Positions 1 to 7,888 of a stretch of 64,000 nucleotides of DNA are shown piece by piece (within the stretch, counting starts at the first letter, position 1; every line of letters begins with the position of its first letter). The DNA is from Paracoccus alkanivorans (GTDB lineage Bacteria > Pseudomonadota > Alphaproteobacteria > Rhodobacterales > Rhodobacteraceae): NCBI RefSeq assembly GCF_003697785.1, contig NZ_QOKZ01000001.1, forward strand, positions 124,001-188,000, given 5' to 3'. A model generated the notes under the pieces. The model searched no databases. It was not told where the DNA came from and saw nothing but the letters and a program-made list of their open reading frames with translations. The position numbers and the translations under genes are program-made.

Positions 1-616
1 GGCTGGCGCAGATGAAGGCATCGGGAAGCTCCTGCTCGACGATGCGCCGCGCCGCCTGTTCATGCGCCGGATTCACGAAGGCATAAAGGAAACAGATCGC
101 CACCGCCTCGACCCCCGCCTCTTTCAAGGCACGGGCCGCCGCCCGGGTGGCATCCTCGTCCAGCGGGGTTGCGATCTCTCCGCTGTGCAGAACCCGTTCC
201 GGCACCTCGAACCGCAGGGAGCGGGGCACGAGAACCGGCGGCTTGCCGGCGAAAAGGTCATAGAGATCGGGGCGCTTTTGCCGCCCGATCTCCAGCAGGT
301 CGCGGAATCCCCCGGTCGTCAGCAGGCCGATCCTGGCCCCCCGATGGGTGATAAGCGCATTGGTCGCAACTGTCGTGCCATGCCCCAGATAGCCGATCGC
401 CGCAGCCGGATCGTCCGCCGCGCCGGCACATTCGCACATCCCCTCCTCGACGCCCTGGGCGATGCCGCGCGAAGGATCGTCGGGCGTGGAGGATACTTTC
501 CAGACCGCGACATCGCCCGTGACCTCGTTGAACAGGCAGACATCGGTGAAGGTTCCGCCGGAATCGACGCCCACGCGCCAGCTTCCTGCTTCGCCGGGGT
601 TTCGCGAACCATCCAT
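1..616 (-). CDS. Hydantoinase/oxoprolinase-family protein, N-terminal part (cut by window edge)
   Basis: This is the first ~205 residues of an ATP-dependent hydantoinase/oxoprolinase (HyuA-type) subunit, an enzyme family that opens cyclic amides such as hydantoins or 5-oxoproline in the cytoplasm. The phosphate-binding signature DSGGTFTDV lies at residues 18-26, followed by the family motifs GHGTTVATNALI and TTGGFRDLLEIGRQ. The ATG at 616 is chosen because it places the glycine-rich motif at the usual distance from the N terminus. The gene is divergent from a GntR/FCD regulator that probably controls it. The C-terminal two thirds and any partner HyuB gene lie outside the window, so the substrate cannot be assigned. 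Confidence 0.85.
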   Translation of the reverse strand, partial: MDGSRNPGEAGSWRVGVDSGGTFTDVCLFNEVTGDVAVWKVSSTPDDPSRGIAQGVEEGMCECAGAADDPAAAIGYLGHGTTVATNALITHRGARIGLLTTGGFRDLLEIGRQKRPDLYDLFAGKPPVLVPRSLRFEVPERVLHSGEIATPLDEDATRAAARALKEAGVEAVAICFLYAFVNPAHEQAARRIVEQELPDAFICAS

Positions 617-649
617 TATGTCACTGCTGTCCTTTTAGCGTGTACGTCA

Positions 650-657
650 TGTATACA
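650..657. promoter_or_regulatory. Palindromic operator candidate for the GntR/FCD regulator
   Basis: A perfect 8-bp palindrome TGTATACA, with flanks giving ATGTATACAA, sits in the 116-bp space between the divergent hydantoinase and GntR genes. FCD-type GntR regulators are known to bind short palindromes of TNGTATAC-like sequence, so autoregulation and control of the hydantoinase gene from this site are inferred. Confidence 0.5.
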
Positions 658-732
658 ATATGAGAGCGCGAACGCTGTCCAGTCCCGTAACGAAGCGAAG
701 GCCGAGATCCGCCCGAAGCAAGGAGTAGACAT

Positions 733-1434
733 ATGACCCAACCGACCGGCAGCGGCCCCAAAAGCGCCGCGCGAAAGCGTCCCGCGAACAGGCCGGGCGA
801 AGCGCCCGTCACCGCCCGGCAGCGCGCCTATGACGGGATTCGCGCCGGCATCCTGAAAGGAGCTTTTCCTCCCGGCAGCTTCATCGAGGAGGCAATGGCC
901 TGCGAGGCGACCGGCGTTTCGCGCAGCCCGGTGCGCGAGGCGCTCAACCGGCTTGCGGCAGAGGGTTTTCTGGAGCTGCATCCGCGGCGCGGGGCGATGG
1001 TCAGGACGCTCTCTGCCGCTGAACTGCGCGATCTCCATGAGGTTCGCCAGATGATCGAGAGTCAGGCCATCCGCCTCATCTGCCGCAACCGCCGTCCGGT
1101 CCCGGCCCAGATGTCCGAACTCTGCGACACGCATGAGGCGACCTCGGCCGGGGATCTGCTGGCCTGTGTGGAGATCAACAGGCTGTTTCACCAGGCCCTG
1201 GTCGCGGCGGCCGGCAATACGGTTCTGACCCAGGTATTCGATAGTCTTCAGGCCAACCTGACCCGTGTCGCCATGCTGTCCCTGCAACTGGGCATCGGCA
1301 AGACCAGGCAGATCGAACAGGAGCATCGCGCCCTGATCGCCGCGCTGCAAGTTTTCGACGAAACCCGCGCGATGGAAATCCTGGCAGCCCACCTGAAGCC
1401 GATGCCGCGCCTCATGGGCTCTTTGTCGGGCTAG
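733..1434 (+). CDS. GntR-family transcriptional regulator (FadR/FCD subfamily)
   Basis: This 233-residue regulator has a winged helix-turn-helix at about residues 28-95, with the GntR signature SRSPVREALNRL at 63-74. It is followed by an all-helical FCD ligand-binding domain from about residue 97 to 225. The first ~25 residues are a basic, Pro/Ala-rich extension that is probably disordered. An AAGGAG ribosome-binding sequence precedes the ATG. The gene is divergent from the hydantoinase/oxoprolinase gene, with a TGTATACA palindrome between them, so it most likely represses that catabolic gene until a substrate or product binds the FCD domain. The ligand is unknown. Confidence 0.9.
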   Translation: MTQPTGSGPKSAARKRPANRPGEAPVTARQRAYDGIRAGILKGAFPPGSFIEEAMACEATGVSRSPVREALNRLAAEGFLELHPRRGAMVRTLSAAELRDLHEVRQMIESQAIRLICRNRRPVPAQMSELCDTHEATSAGDLLACVEINRLFHQALVAAAGNTVLTQVFDSLQANLTRVAMLSLQLGIGKTRQIEQEHRALIAALQVFDETRAMEILAAHLKPMPRLMGSLSG

Positions 1435-1729
1435 GCGCGAATGGAAGACGTGGGCATGACTCGCGTATCCGATGGACATTGCGCCGATCTTGCTCCTATG
1501 CTGAGGGCTTCTTCGGGCTTTCACTTGACCATATCCGACACGCTTGCCCCGGCCATTGTCCAATTTAAAAGATTTGTGGCAGGCAAGATTTTTCTTATCG
1601 CGCGGATATCCTCGGCCACGGGTCATGTCGGCCGGTTTTGTTGCAACAATGCCTCTCGACACATATCAATGAATTGCGCAACCGGAACCGGTCACGGAAA
1701 CATGCGGCCGGGGTCTCGCCAAGCGGTAT
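1435..1729. other. Gene-free stretch downstream of the GntR gene
   Basis: The 295 bp between the GntR gene and the convergent cupin gene contain open frames on the + strand, but none has a ribosome-binding site, a recognisable family or plausible composition. No repeat or clear terminator was seen. Confidence 0.5.
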
Positions 1730-2125
1730 TCAGCCCAGGTAATCGGCGTCCGTGACCGGTTCCATCCAGGTAACAGGCGATCCGTCGATGGCCTCCTGTA
1801 TTGCGATATGGCTCATGGCGGTGTCGGGGGCGGCTCCGTGCCAGTGTTTTTCCCCGGCGGGGAACCAGATTACGTCACCGGCACGGATTTCCTCGACCGC
1901 TCCACCCTCACGCTGAGCGCGGCCACAACCGAAGGTCACGATCAGGGTCTGGCCAGCCGGATGGGTGTGCCATGCGGTGCGTGCACCCGGCTCGAATGTC
2001 ACATGGGCACCGCTGGTACGGCCCGGCGCTTCTGCCGGAAATAACGGGTCGATGCGGACAGAGCCGGTAAACCAGTCAGCCGGGCCAATGCTGGAGGGCG
2101 TTTGCCCCGGGCGGATGATTTTCAT
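1730..2125 (-). CDS. Small cupin-domain protein
   Basis: A 131-residue single-domain cupin. The metal-binding set is visible: cupin motif 1 with H53, H55 and Q59 (WHTHPAGQT) and motif 2 with H94 and H96 (GEKHWHG). The sequence resembles the small cupins often annotated as carboxymuconolactone-decarboxylase-associated or (R)-mandelonitrile-lyase-like proteins, which bind one divalent metal in a beta barrel. It is convergent with the GntR gene and divergent from a second, unrelated cupin gene. The reaction is not known. The fold assignment is firm, the enzymatic role is not. Confidence 0.8.
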   Translation of the reverse strand: MKIIRPGQTPSSIGPADWFTGSVRIDPLFPAEAPGRTSGAHVTFEPGARTAWHTHPAGQTLIVTFGCGRAQREGGAVEEIRAGDVIWFPAGEKHWHGAAPDTAMSHIAIQEAIDGSPVTWMEPVTDADYLG

Positions 2126-2247
2126 TTGCCGATCCTTTCGTTTGCCTGTGATCTAAGCATGATCTGCTGGGCAGCGTCGAGATGCCCTTTTCCCCCGGGG
2201 CCGGCGCCGGCCTGAACGGCAACCAGAAAGAAGACAGGGTAATTCAT

Positions 2248-2604
2248 ATGAAAACAGTGAACCTTTTCGATAAGCTGGGCCAATTCTCAAGCCATTGGGA
2301 CCCTCATGTAATCGCGGATTACAACGAAAACGACGTGATGGTCGTGAAGTTCATCGGCGAGTATCCGTTCCACAAGCATGATTCGACGGATGACTTCTTC
2401 CTTGTAATTGAAGGTGAGATGGAGATGGACATCGAGGGAGAGCCCTCTCGAACGGTCAAGGCTGGCGAATTGTTCATCGTTCCCAGGGGCGTCGTCCATC
2501 GGCCGCGTGCGGAAAAAGAGGTCAAGGTGCTCTTGATCGAACCAAAGGGAGAGCCGAACTCCGGCGATTCCGACCGGGAGCCCGCTCCGAAGCCGCGCAT
2601 CTGA
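2248..2604 (+). CDS. Cupin-domain protein
   Basis: A 118-residue cupin. The first motif contributes H42 and H44 (FHKHDSTDDFF) and the second H84 (PRGVVHRP), with an acidic residue at 48-49 in the place of the usual Glu, so a metal-binding beta barrel is expected. The ATG at 2248 is preferred over upstream in-frame starts because it follows a purine-rich ribosome-binding sequence and begins the conserved fold. The C-terminal 15 residues are charged and proline-rich. It is divergent from the other small cupin. This subfamily is common and usually uncharacterised, so no substrate is proposed. Confidence 0.8.
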   Translation: MKTVNLFDKLGQFSSHWDPHVIADYNENDVMVVKFIGEYPFHKHDSTDDFFLVIEGEMEMDIEGEPSRTVKAGELFIVPRGVVHRPRAEKEVKVLLIEPKGEPNSGDSDREPAPKPRI

Positions 2605-2845
2605 TATGGGATTGCGGCAAGGGACCACCGGTGATCAGGGCGGTTGTAGCAATGATCCGGTTTCCCGCATCTGAGGCCAGGTATTCGTCACAACAACCCA
2701 GGAACGCGACAGGGGCTTGATCAGAGCTTGCCCCTTCGTCCGGGCAACGTGCAACCGGACGAAGGGAGAATGAGGCAGAAGCAAGATGTTCATGCCCTTC
2801 AAGGCTTGCGAGCCAAAGTAACAGCCCTGACCGCGAAACCGTCGG

Positions 2846-3124
2846 TCATGACTGGCGGCGGAGCATTTCATTCTTACCGCCTGGATAATAGCTCAGCGCG
2901 ATAACCGCCCTGTAAAGGGCCTGGCCGCTTGCTCGAAACCAGTCATCGTCATCGAGGTTGTGCCGGTCACGGAATTCCGGGCAGGCCGCAGGATCAACCC
3001 GCGGCCATGTGACAGCGAAGTTTGCCTTTTTGCGGCCACTCCTGCAGCGCATGGCACGATCAACTCCGCGGAAAGCGGCATCCTCATTGTCAGAGAGGTA
3101 AGCTGCAGCTAGATTTATCCACAT
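2846..3124 (-). CDS. Small hypothetical protein
   Basis: A possible 92-residue protein with no recognised domain. It is mixed in charge, with a DDDDWFRASGQALYRAV stretch and a basic C terminus. Its ATG at 3124 overlaps the start codon of the MFS gene on the opposite strand through the shared bases CATG, which is unusual and means that at least one of the two starts may be wrong. A longer in-frame form reaching 3343 would run into the transporter gene and is less likely. The 2605-2845 stretch between this gene and the cupin gene shows nothing recognisable. Confidence 0.35.
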   Translation of the reverse strand: MWINLAAAYLSDNEDAAFRGVDRAMRCRSGRKKANFAVTWPRVDPAACPEFRDRHNLDDDDWFRASGQALYRAVIALSYYPGGKNEMLRRQS

Positions 3125-4688
3125 GCGTTCCCCCTGCGAGGCCAGCCCGGACACGATATCCCTTTCCCCTGCTCCCGGAGGGGAGGGCTCGTTTTGTCCT
3201 CGGTCGCGGCGGCGTCTTGTCCTGATCGCGGCCATACTCGCCTCGGCGCTCGGATTCATCGATGGGTCGGTGGTTTCGATCGCGATCCCGGCAATTCGCA
3301 GCGATATCGGCGCGTCTCTCGCCGATGCGCAGTGGATATCCAACGCCTATGCCCTGACGTTATCGGCTTTGATTCTCGTTGGAGGAAGCGCGGGTGACAG
3401 GTTCGGCCTGCGGCGCATCTTCATCGCCGGGATCGCCCTGTTCATCCTGGCGTCCCTTGTCTGCGCGGCCGCGCCCGATGCGCGCTTCCTGATCCTGGCC
3501 CGTGCCGTGCAAGGTGCAGGCGCGGCCTTCATGGTTCCCGCAAGCCTTGCAATCATCGCCAAGGCCTATCCGAAAGATGAGCGGGGCCGGGCGATCGGGA
3601 TCTGGGCTGCGTCGTCGGCCCTGACCACGGCACTTGGGCCGGTGCTGGGTGGTCTTCTGTTATCCGCCTTCGATGACAGTATCTGGCGCGCGATCTTCGC
3701 GATCAACCTGCCGCTTGGCGGCGTCGCCATCCTGCTCTTGCTGAAGGTTCCGCCGGACGAGGCGACGGGGCAGCGCAATCTCGACCTGATCGGGGCCATA
3801 CTCGCGATCGTGGCATTCGGTTCGCTGGCCTATGGCCTCACCGCGCCAACTGCCGAGGCTCATCAGACATCCGGCTCGACGACCATCTTCATGGCTGGCG
3901 GACTGGCCGCACTGGTCGGGTTCATTATCTGGGAGGCTTTCCAGAAAACCCCCATGATCGACCTGTCATTGTTCAGGATCGGGGCTTTTTCCGGCGCCAA
4001 CGCGGCGACCTTCTTTCTCTATTTCGCCTTGTCGGGAATCCTCTTTTATCTGCCCATGCTGCTTATCGCCGGTTGGGGCGTGGCCGAGGCGACGGTCGGT
4101 GTCCTGTTCCTGCCCCTGTCGCTGGCCATCGCGGCCCTGTCCGGTCCGGTCGGCCATTTATCGGACCGCCTTGGACCACGCCTGCCCATGACTGTGGGCA
4201 GCATGATCGTGGCCGTGGCCTTTGCGGGCCTGGCTGTTGCGGTCGGTTCCGGCATGCACAGTTTCTGGTTCGCGGTGTTCCCGTCGATGGTCGTAATGGG
4301 GCTGGGCATGGCCCTGGTGGTGTCACCGCTCTCGACAGCGGTGATGACCTCGGTCGAAGATGCAGATACAGGGGCTGCGTCGGGCATCAACAATGCGATT
4401 TCCCGCGTGGCCGGCCTGATCGCGGTCGCGGCCATGGGGAGTCTCGCGGCATATCGCTATGCCTCCGTGCTTGGCGACAAGGCCGCCGCCGTTCCCGGCT
4501 TTGGCGAATCTGTGGGCGGGCTTTCCCCAGTGCTGGAAGCCGCGCGCCTTGCCGCAAGCGACGCCGCATTCTCGGCGATTGCCTGGGCCATGGCGGGTTT
4601 ATGTGTGCTTTCAGCCGCTCTTTCCTGGATCACGCAGCGGGCATCAGGCAGGGATGCGGCGGCAAGGACGATGGCGGCACGGAAGTGA
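3123..4688 (+). CDS. MFS transporter, DHA2-like drug:H+ antiporter
   Basis: A 521-residue integral membrane protein with about 14 predicted transmembrane segments, matching the DHA2 subgroup of the major facilitator superfamily. These proteins export drugs or small hydrophobic compounds in exchange for protons. The loop 2-3 motif A is present as GDRFGLRR, and the GxxxGPxxGG-type motif C as TTALGPVLGGLL. The first ~30 residues are polar and precede the first membrane helix. No good ribosome-binding site lies before the ATG at 3123, so the true start may differ. No regulator is adjacent apart from possible decayed LysR sequence downstream. Confidence 0.85.
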   Translation: MRSPCEASPDTISLSPAPGGEGSFCPRSRRRLVLIAAILASALGFIDGSVVSIAIPAIRSDIGASLADAQWISNAYALTLSALILVGGSAGDRFGLRRIFIAGIALFILASLVCAAAPDARFLILARAVQGAGAAFMVPASLAIIAKAYPKDERGRAIGIWAASSALTTALGPVLGGLLLSAFDDSIWRAIFAINLPLGGVAILLLLKVPPDEATGQRNLDLIGAILAIVAFGSLAYGLTAPTAEAHQTSGSTTIFMAGGLAALVGFIIWEAFQKTPMIDLSLFRIGAFSGANAATFFLYFALSGILFYLPMLLIAGWGVAEATVGVLFLPLSLAIAALSGPVGHLSDRLGPRLPMTVGSMIVAVAFAGLAVAVGSGMHSFWFAVFPSMVVMGLGMALVVSPLSTAVMTSVEDADTGAASGINNAISRVAGLIAVAAMGSLAAYRYASVLGDKAAAVPGFGESVGGLSPVLEAARLAASDAAFSAIAWAMAGLCVLSAALSWITQRASGRDAAARTMAARK

Positions 4689-5109
4689 ATTCGTTCCCTA
4701 TGCCTGATCGGCATTTCTGAAATGATCGGTCCGGAACAGGCTTCCAGCGCTCCTTTGAAATGCTGCGATGCGGCCCGTCACGGCTGACTTTCGCCGCGAT
4801 ATCGCCTTCGCCGCCGATATCCTTTTGACCTGTTCATGGCCGTCGAGGCCAGGCTGGGCCTATCGCTTCTGCCTGTCAGCGCGGCAAAGGGCCATCGCAT
4901 GGGACCTTATGCGCCTTTCGGCGTGAAACAGCCATGGTTGTTTCCCTTTATTCATGGAAATGCACCGGGGATCGCCCCGAGCCGGTCGCATCAATACTGA
5001 AGGCACTTGCCGCCAGAACTTCACGGCCTGGCGCAAAACCGGGTAGGATATGGCAGCGTCGTCGTCGGGTACTATCCCGATCACGCGCATAAACTGCAGG
5101 AATGCGCCC
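4689..5109. other. Gap between the MFS gene and the histidine kinase
   Basis: About 420 bp without an intact gene. The first ~80 bp show nothing. From about 4768 to 5027, three successive frames give short segments that read like the end of a LysR-type effector domain (see the separate pseudogene entry). No clear terminator or promoter consensus was found. Confidence 0.45.
4768..5027 (+). pseudogene. Possible decayed LysR-type regulator C terminus
   Basis: Three consecutive frames on the + strand give the pieces RPVTADFRRDIAFAADIL, then GLSLLPVSAAKGHRMGPYAP with a following PFGVKQPW, then ASILKALAARTSRPG. In order they resemble the last ~80 residues of a LysR effector-binding domain, with the frame shifting twice. 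This is pattern recognition only. The piece has no start, no helix-turn-helix and no ribosome-binding site, and it could be chance coding-like sequence. Confidence 0.25.
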
Positions 5110-6648
5110 ATGACACGCAGCAACCGTTCCGTTCTTGAAAGCCCGCACAAGCTGATTGCCATCGGCTTGTTCCTGTTGCTTGCCACAGCCATGATTCTCG
5201 CGGTCGTCGAACGCTATGCGCTGATTGCCGAGCTGGAGCAGGAAAGCACGGTTCTGCATCGTCTTGCCTCGCAGCGGGTGGATCAGCATGACGCCCATTT
5301 GACGGCGCTCTCGGCACTCGCCACGGCGGCGGAAGGCGAACGGCAGGATTTGTTCCTGGATGTTGCGGCAACCATTTCGCGCTTTTATCCCCGTATTGAC
5401 GAGGTCCAGCTCGTTCCTCTTGACCCGCATGAAGGGATGACAGGCACGGAACCCATCGATCCGGCGTTTGCCGATACCATCCGCTCGGCCGCCAGGACCT
5501 CGGACGGCAGAATCGCCTTGCTGCCGCACCCGGGCAAGCCGCGCCATTACATCATGGTCAAGCGCAGCCCTAATTCGGATGCAGCGCGTTATGGCTTGAT
5601 GCTTGGCATCGATAGCGGAAGGCTGCTGGATGAGGCCGAGCCGTTCTGGTCGCGATCAGGTGTCGCGCTTACCCTGTCCCTTCCGGATGGCCATCCGCTT
5701 TTCAGGCAGGGGGAAATCCCCGAGACCTTGCGGTTTTCCAAGCCGCTCAGCAGCCCATCCCAGCCCTTGCTGCTGGAAACGGGGATGAGGATCGGATTTG
5801 CCGACCTGTTTCCTCCTGCAAGGACAGGATTGACGTTTCTCGCTGTCGGTCTTGCCAGCCTCGCGGCGCTGTCGATCCTCCGTCAGCGGGCGCGCACGCG
5901 GATGGCCGTAGAACAGGCGCGGCTCAACGCACTGGAATCACGCCTTGCCCATGCATCGCGCGTCAACGCGTTGGGCGAGATGGCAAGCGGCCTTGCGCAT
6001 GAAGTGACCCAACCTCTCACCGCAATTCTTGCGCAGGTCCAGGCCGGACGGAGAATGCTTGGCCGGGGCGATGCGAAGGCACTGGAGCCGGTGCTTGACG
6101 ATACCGTAAAGCAGGCACGCCGGGCTTCGGCCATTCTGGAGCGTTTTCGCAACTGGTCGCGTCCACAACATGCGCCGACATCGGTTTTTGACCTGCGCAA
6201 TGCGGTAAGAAACGTGGAAATCCTGCTCGCCCCGCAAGCCGCGTCGCATGATGTGCGGCTTGCATTCAGGCTGCCCGATCATCCCGCACCCGTCATCGCC
6301 GATCCGGTGGAAATGGAACAGGTGGTGTTCAACCTGCTGCGCAATGCGATCGACGCCACGGCCGATCAGGGCGGCGCGGCACAGGTGATCGTGGCCTTGC
6401 GGCTGCGGGAAAATGAAGTCGTTCTGGAGATTTCCGATAACGGCCCCGGCGTGCCGGCGGGGTTACGTCCACGCCTGTTCACACCATTCACCACGACGCG
6501 CGCCGACGGCACCGGCCTTGGTCTTGCGCTGAGCCAGCGTCTGGTGGAGCGTGCAGGCGGTGAAATTGCCCTGGTCGACGGCGGAACGGGCGCGACTTTC
6601 CGGGTCGTCCTGCCGCGTGCCGAGGGGATAACGGAGGCCGCGCAATGA
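5110..6648 (+). CDS. Membrane sensor histidine kinase
   Basis: A 512-residue sensor kinase. A transmembrane helix lies at about residues 12-35, then a ~190-residue periplasmic sensor region without a recognised fold, then a second transmembrane segment near residues 235-255. The dimerisation/phosphoacceptor helix carries the H-box EMASGLAHEVTQPL with the phosphorylated histidine at about residue 297. The ATP-binding domain has an N-box (NLLRNAIDA), a G1 box (DNGPGV) and FTPFTTTRADGTGLGLA. The kinase core resembles DctB/FixL-type kinases. ATG 5110 is preferred because it follows an AGGA sequence and starts just before the first helix. The stop overlaps the response-regulator start by 4 bp, so the two are co-translated. 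Confidence 0.9.
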   Translation: MTRSNRSVLESPHKLIAIGLFLLLATAMILAVVERYALIAELEQESTVLHRLASQRVDQHDAHLTALSALATAAEGERQDLFLDVAATISRFYPRIDEVQLVPLDPHEGMTGTEPIDPAFADTIRSAARTSDGRIALLPHPGKPRHYIMVKRSPNSDAARYGLMLGIDSGRLLDEAEPFWSRSGVALTLSLPDGHPLFRQGEIPETLRFSKPLSSPSQPLLLETGMRIGFADLFPPARTGLTFLAVGLASLAALSILRQRARTRMAVEQARLNALESRLAHASRVNALGEMASGLAHEVTQPLTAILAQVQAGRRMLGRGDAKALEPVLDDTVKQARRASAILERFRNWSRPQHAPTSVFDLRNAVRNVEILLAPQAASHDVRLAFRLPDHPAPVIADPVEMEQVVFNLLRNAIDATADQGGAAQVIVALRLRENEVVLEISDNGPGVPAGLRPRLFTPFTTTRADGTGLGLALSQRLVERAGGEIALVDGGTGATFRVVLPRAEGITEAAQ

Positions 6649-7253
6649 TACATCCCGTCTACCTCGTGGATGACGACGAGGCCGTGCGCCATGCGCTTGG
6701 CCTGCTCTTGTCCACGGTCGGTATCAAGGTCACGGGTTTCGCCGATCCCCAGGCATTTCTTGCCCGGGTGCCGAAACTCGCTCCCGGTTGCCTGGTCCTT
6801 GATATCCGTATGCCCGCGATCTCGGGCCTGAAACTGCAAGAGCGGCTGGCAGGTCAGAATATCGACTGGCCGACCATCGTCATTTCCGGTCATGGTGACA
6901 TCGAAGCCTGCCGGCGCGCCTTTCGCAACGGTGCGGTCGATTTCCTGTCCAAGCCGATCGACGAGCAGGATCTGATAGATGCCATCCAGAGGGGGCAGGA
7001 AGCGTTGGAGCAAATGCTGAACCGCCGCGCCGAAAGGGCGGAAACGCTGGCGCTTTTGGCTGCGTTGACGCCGCGTGAACGCGAAGTGCTCGACCGTATC
7101 GCCCAAGGTTTTACCACCCGCCAGATAGCGGAGGGGTTAAGCCTGTCCCCGCGAACGGTGGAAAGCCACCGGGCCGCCATCGGCGCCAAGTTGGGCACGA
7201 CCTCGCAGGCGGAAATGACGCGGTTGTGGCTGGACGGGCGTGAAACTCCGTAG
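6645..7253 (+). CDS. FixJ/NarL-type response regulator
   Basis: A 202-residue response regulator with an N-terminal receiver domain: acidic patch DDDE near residues 8-11, phosphoacceptor Asp at about residue 53 in LVLDIRMP, and a conserved Lys in LSKPID. A C-terminal LuxR-type helix-turn-helix follows (LTPREREVLDRIAQGFTTRQ, SPRTVESHRAAI). Spacing and linker match the FixJ subfamily, whose phosphorylated dimers activate transcription. It overlaps the sensor kinase gene by 4 bp. A palindrome with arms CCGTAG/CTACGG begins inside its last codons and precedes the downstream exported-protein genes, which makes those genes its likely targets. Confidence 0.92.
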   Translation: MIHPVYLVDDDEAVRHALGLLLSTVGIKVTGFADPQAFLARVPKLAPGCLVLDIRMPAISGLKLQERLAGQNIDWPTIVISGHGDIEACRRAFRNGAVDFLSKPIDEQDLIDAIQRGQEALEQMLNRRAERAETLALLAALTPREREVLDRIAQGFTTRQIAEGLSLSPRTVESHRAAIGAKLGTTSQAEMTRLWLDGRETP

Positions 7254-7283
7254 AACTACGGAACCCGCCGCCAGATCTACGAA
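7248..7283. promoter_or_regulatory. Palindrome plus third half-site, candidate response-regulator binding region
   Basis: CCGTAG-AA-CTACGG (7248-7261) is a perfect inverted repeat overlapping the end of the response-regulator gene. A third half-site CTACGAA lies at 7277-7283. The group ends about 60 bp before the ATG of the GlcG/HbpS-like gene. Spacing and half-site size suit a dimeric NarL/FixJ-type regulator. The assignment to the neighbouring regulator is inference. Confidence 0.45.
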
Positions 7284-7340
7284 TACAGGATGCCTCCCGG
7301 CTGGATTAGATTTCTCTCCATAAACTGGAAAGGAACCATC

Positions 7341-7826
7341 ATGATCCGCAATTTCGTTTTCGCGACCGCAGTTCTGGCCCCTCTGGCCGCCACCGCGCAG
7401 GAACTGCCCACCGCACCTTATTTGCCGCTGGAACTGGCCACCAAGGCAGCGGACGCCGCGCTTAACGCCTGCATTGCCGAGGGCCATAATGTCAGCGTCG
7501 CCATCGTGGCGCGTGACGGTTCGACCAAGGTGCTGCTGAAAGCCGACAATTCCGGTCCCCACACCGCGTCGAGCGCAACCGGCAAGGCTTTCACTTCCGC
7601 CGCCATGGGGCGCGATACGGCTGGCCTCGCCGAGTTCATTGCCTCTCAACCTGCCAATGACGGGCTGCGCGACATGGATGCGCGGATGGTCATCCAGGCT
7701 GGCGGCCTGCCGATCAGGCTCGGCGACGCCCTGGTCGGTGGCATCGGTGTCGGCGGCGCACCCTCGGGCGATATTGACGCCAACTGCGCCGTTGCCGGCC
7801 TGACTGCGATTGGAGCGGCGGAATAA
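7341..7826 (+). CDS. Exported GlcG/HbpS-family protein
   Basis: A 161-residue protein with a Sec signal peptide (MIRNFVFATAVLAPLAATAQ) and a GlcG/HbpS (DUF336) domain, about residues 29-157. The family includes extracellular haem-binding HbpS of Streptomyces, which modulates the SenS sensor kinase, and several periplasmic proteins of unknown role. Typical features here are SVAIVARDGSTKVLLKADN in the first half and GGLPIRLGDALVGGIGVGG near the end. The ATG at 7341 follows AAAGGA and begins the signal peptide. It lies 87 bp after the response regulator and 62 bp before the ankyrin gene. A sensory accessory role is inferred from context only. Confidence 0.85.
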   Translation: MIRNFVFATAVLAPLAATAQELPTAPYLPLELATKAADAALNACIAEGHNVSVAIVARDGSTKVLLKADNSGPHTASSATGKAFTSAAMGRDTAGLAEFIASQPANDGLRDMDARMVIQAGGLPIRLGDALVGGIGVGGAPSGDIDANCAVAGLTAIGAAE

Positions 7827-7888
7827 ACTGCCACGGAAACAGGTGCGGCCCGTTCTGCAACTGGCCGCACTCGCTTACGGAGATCCAT

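Noticed and set aside
1441..1755. A 104-codon + strand frame between the GntR and cupin genes
   Set aside because: No ribosome-binding site, mixed low-complexity composition, and overlap with the end of the cupin gene.
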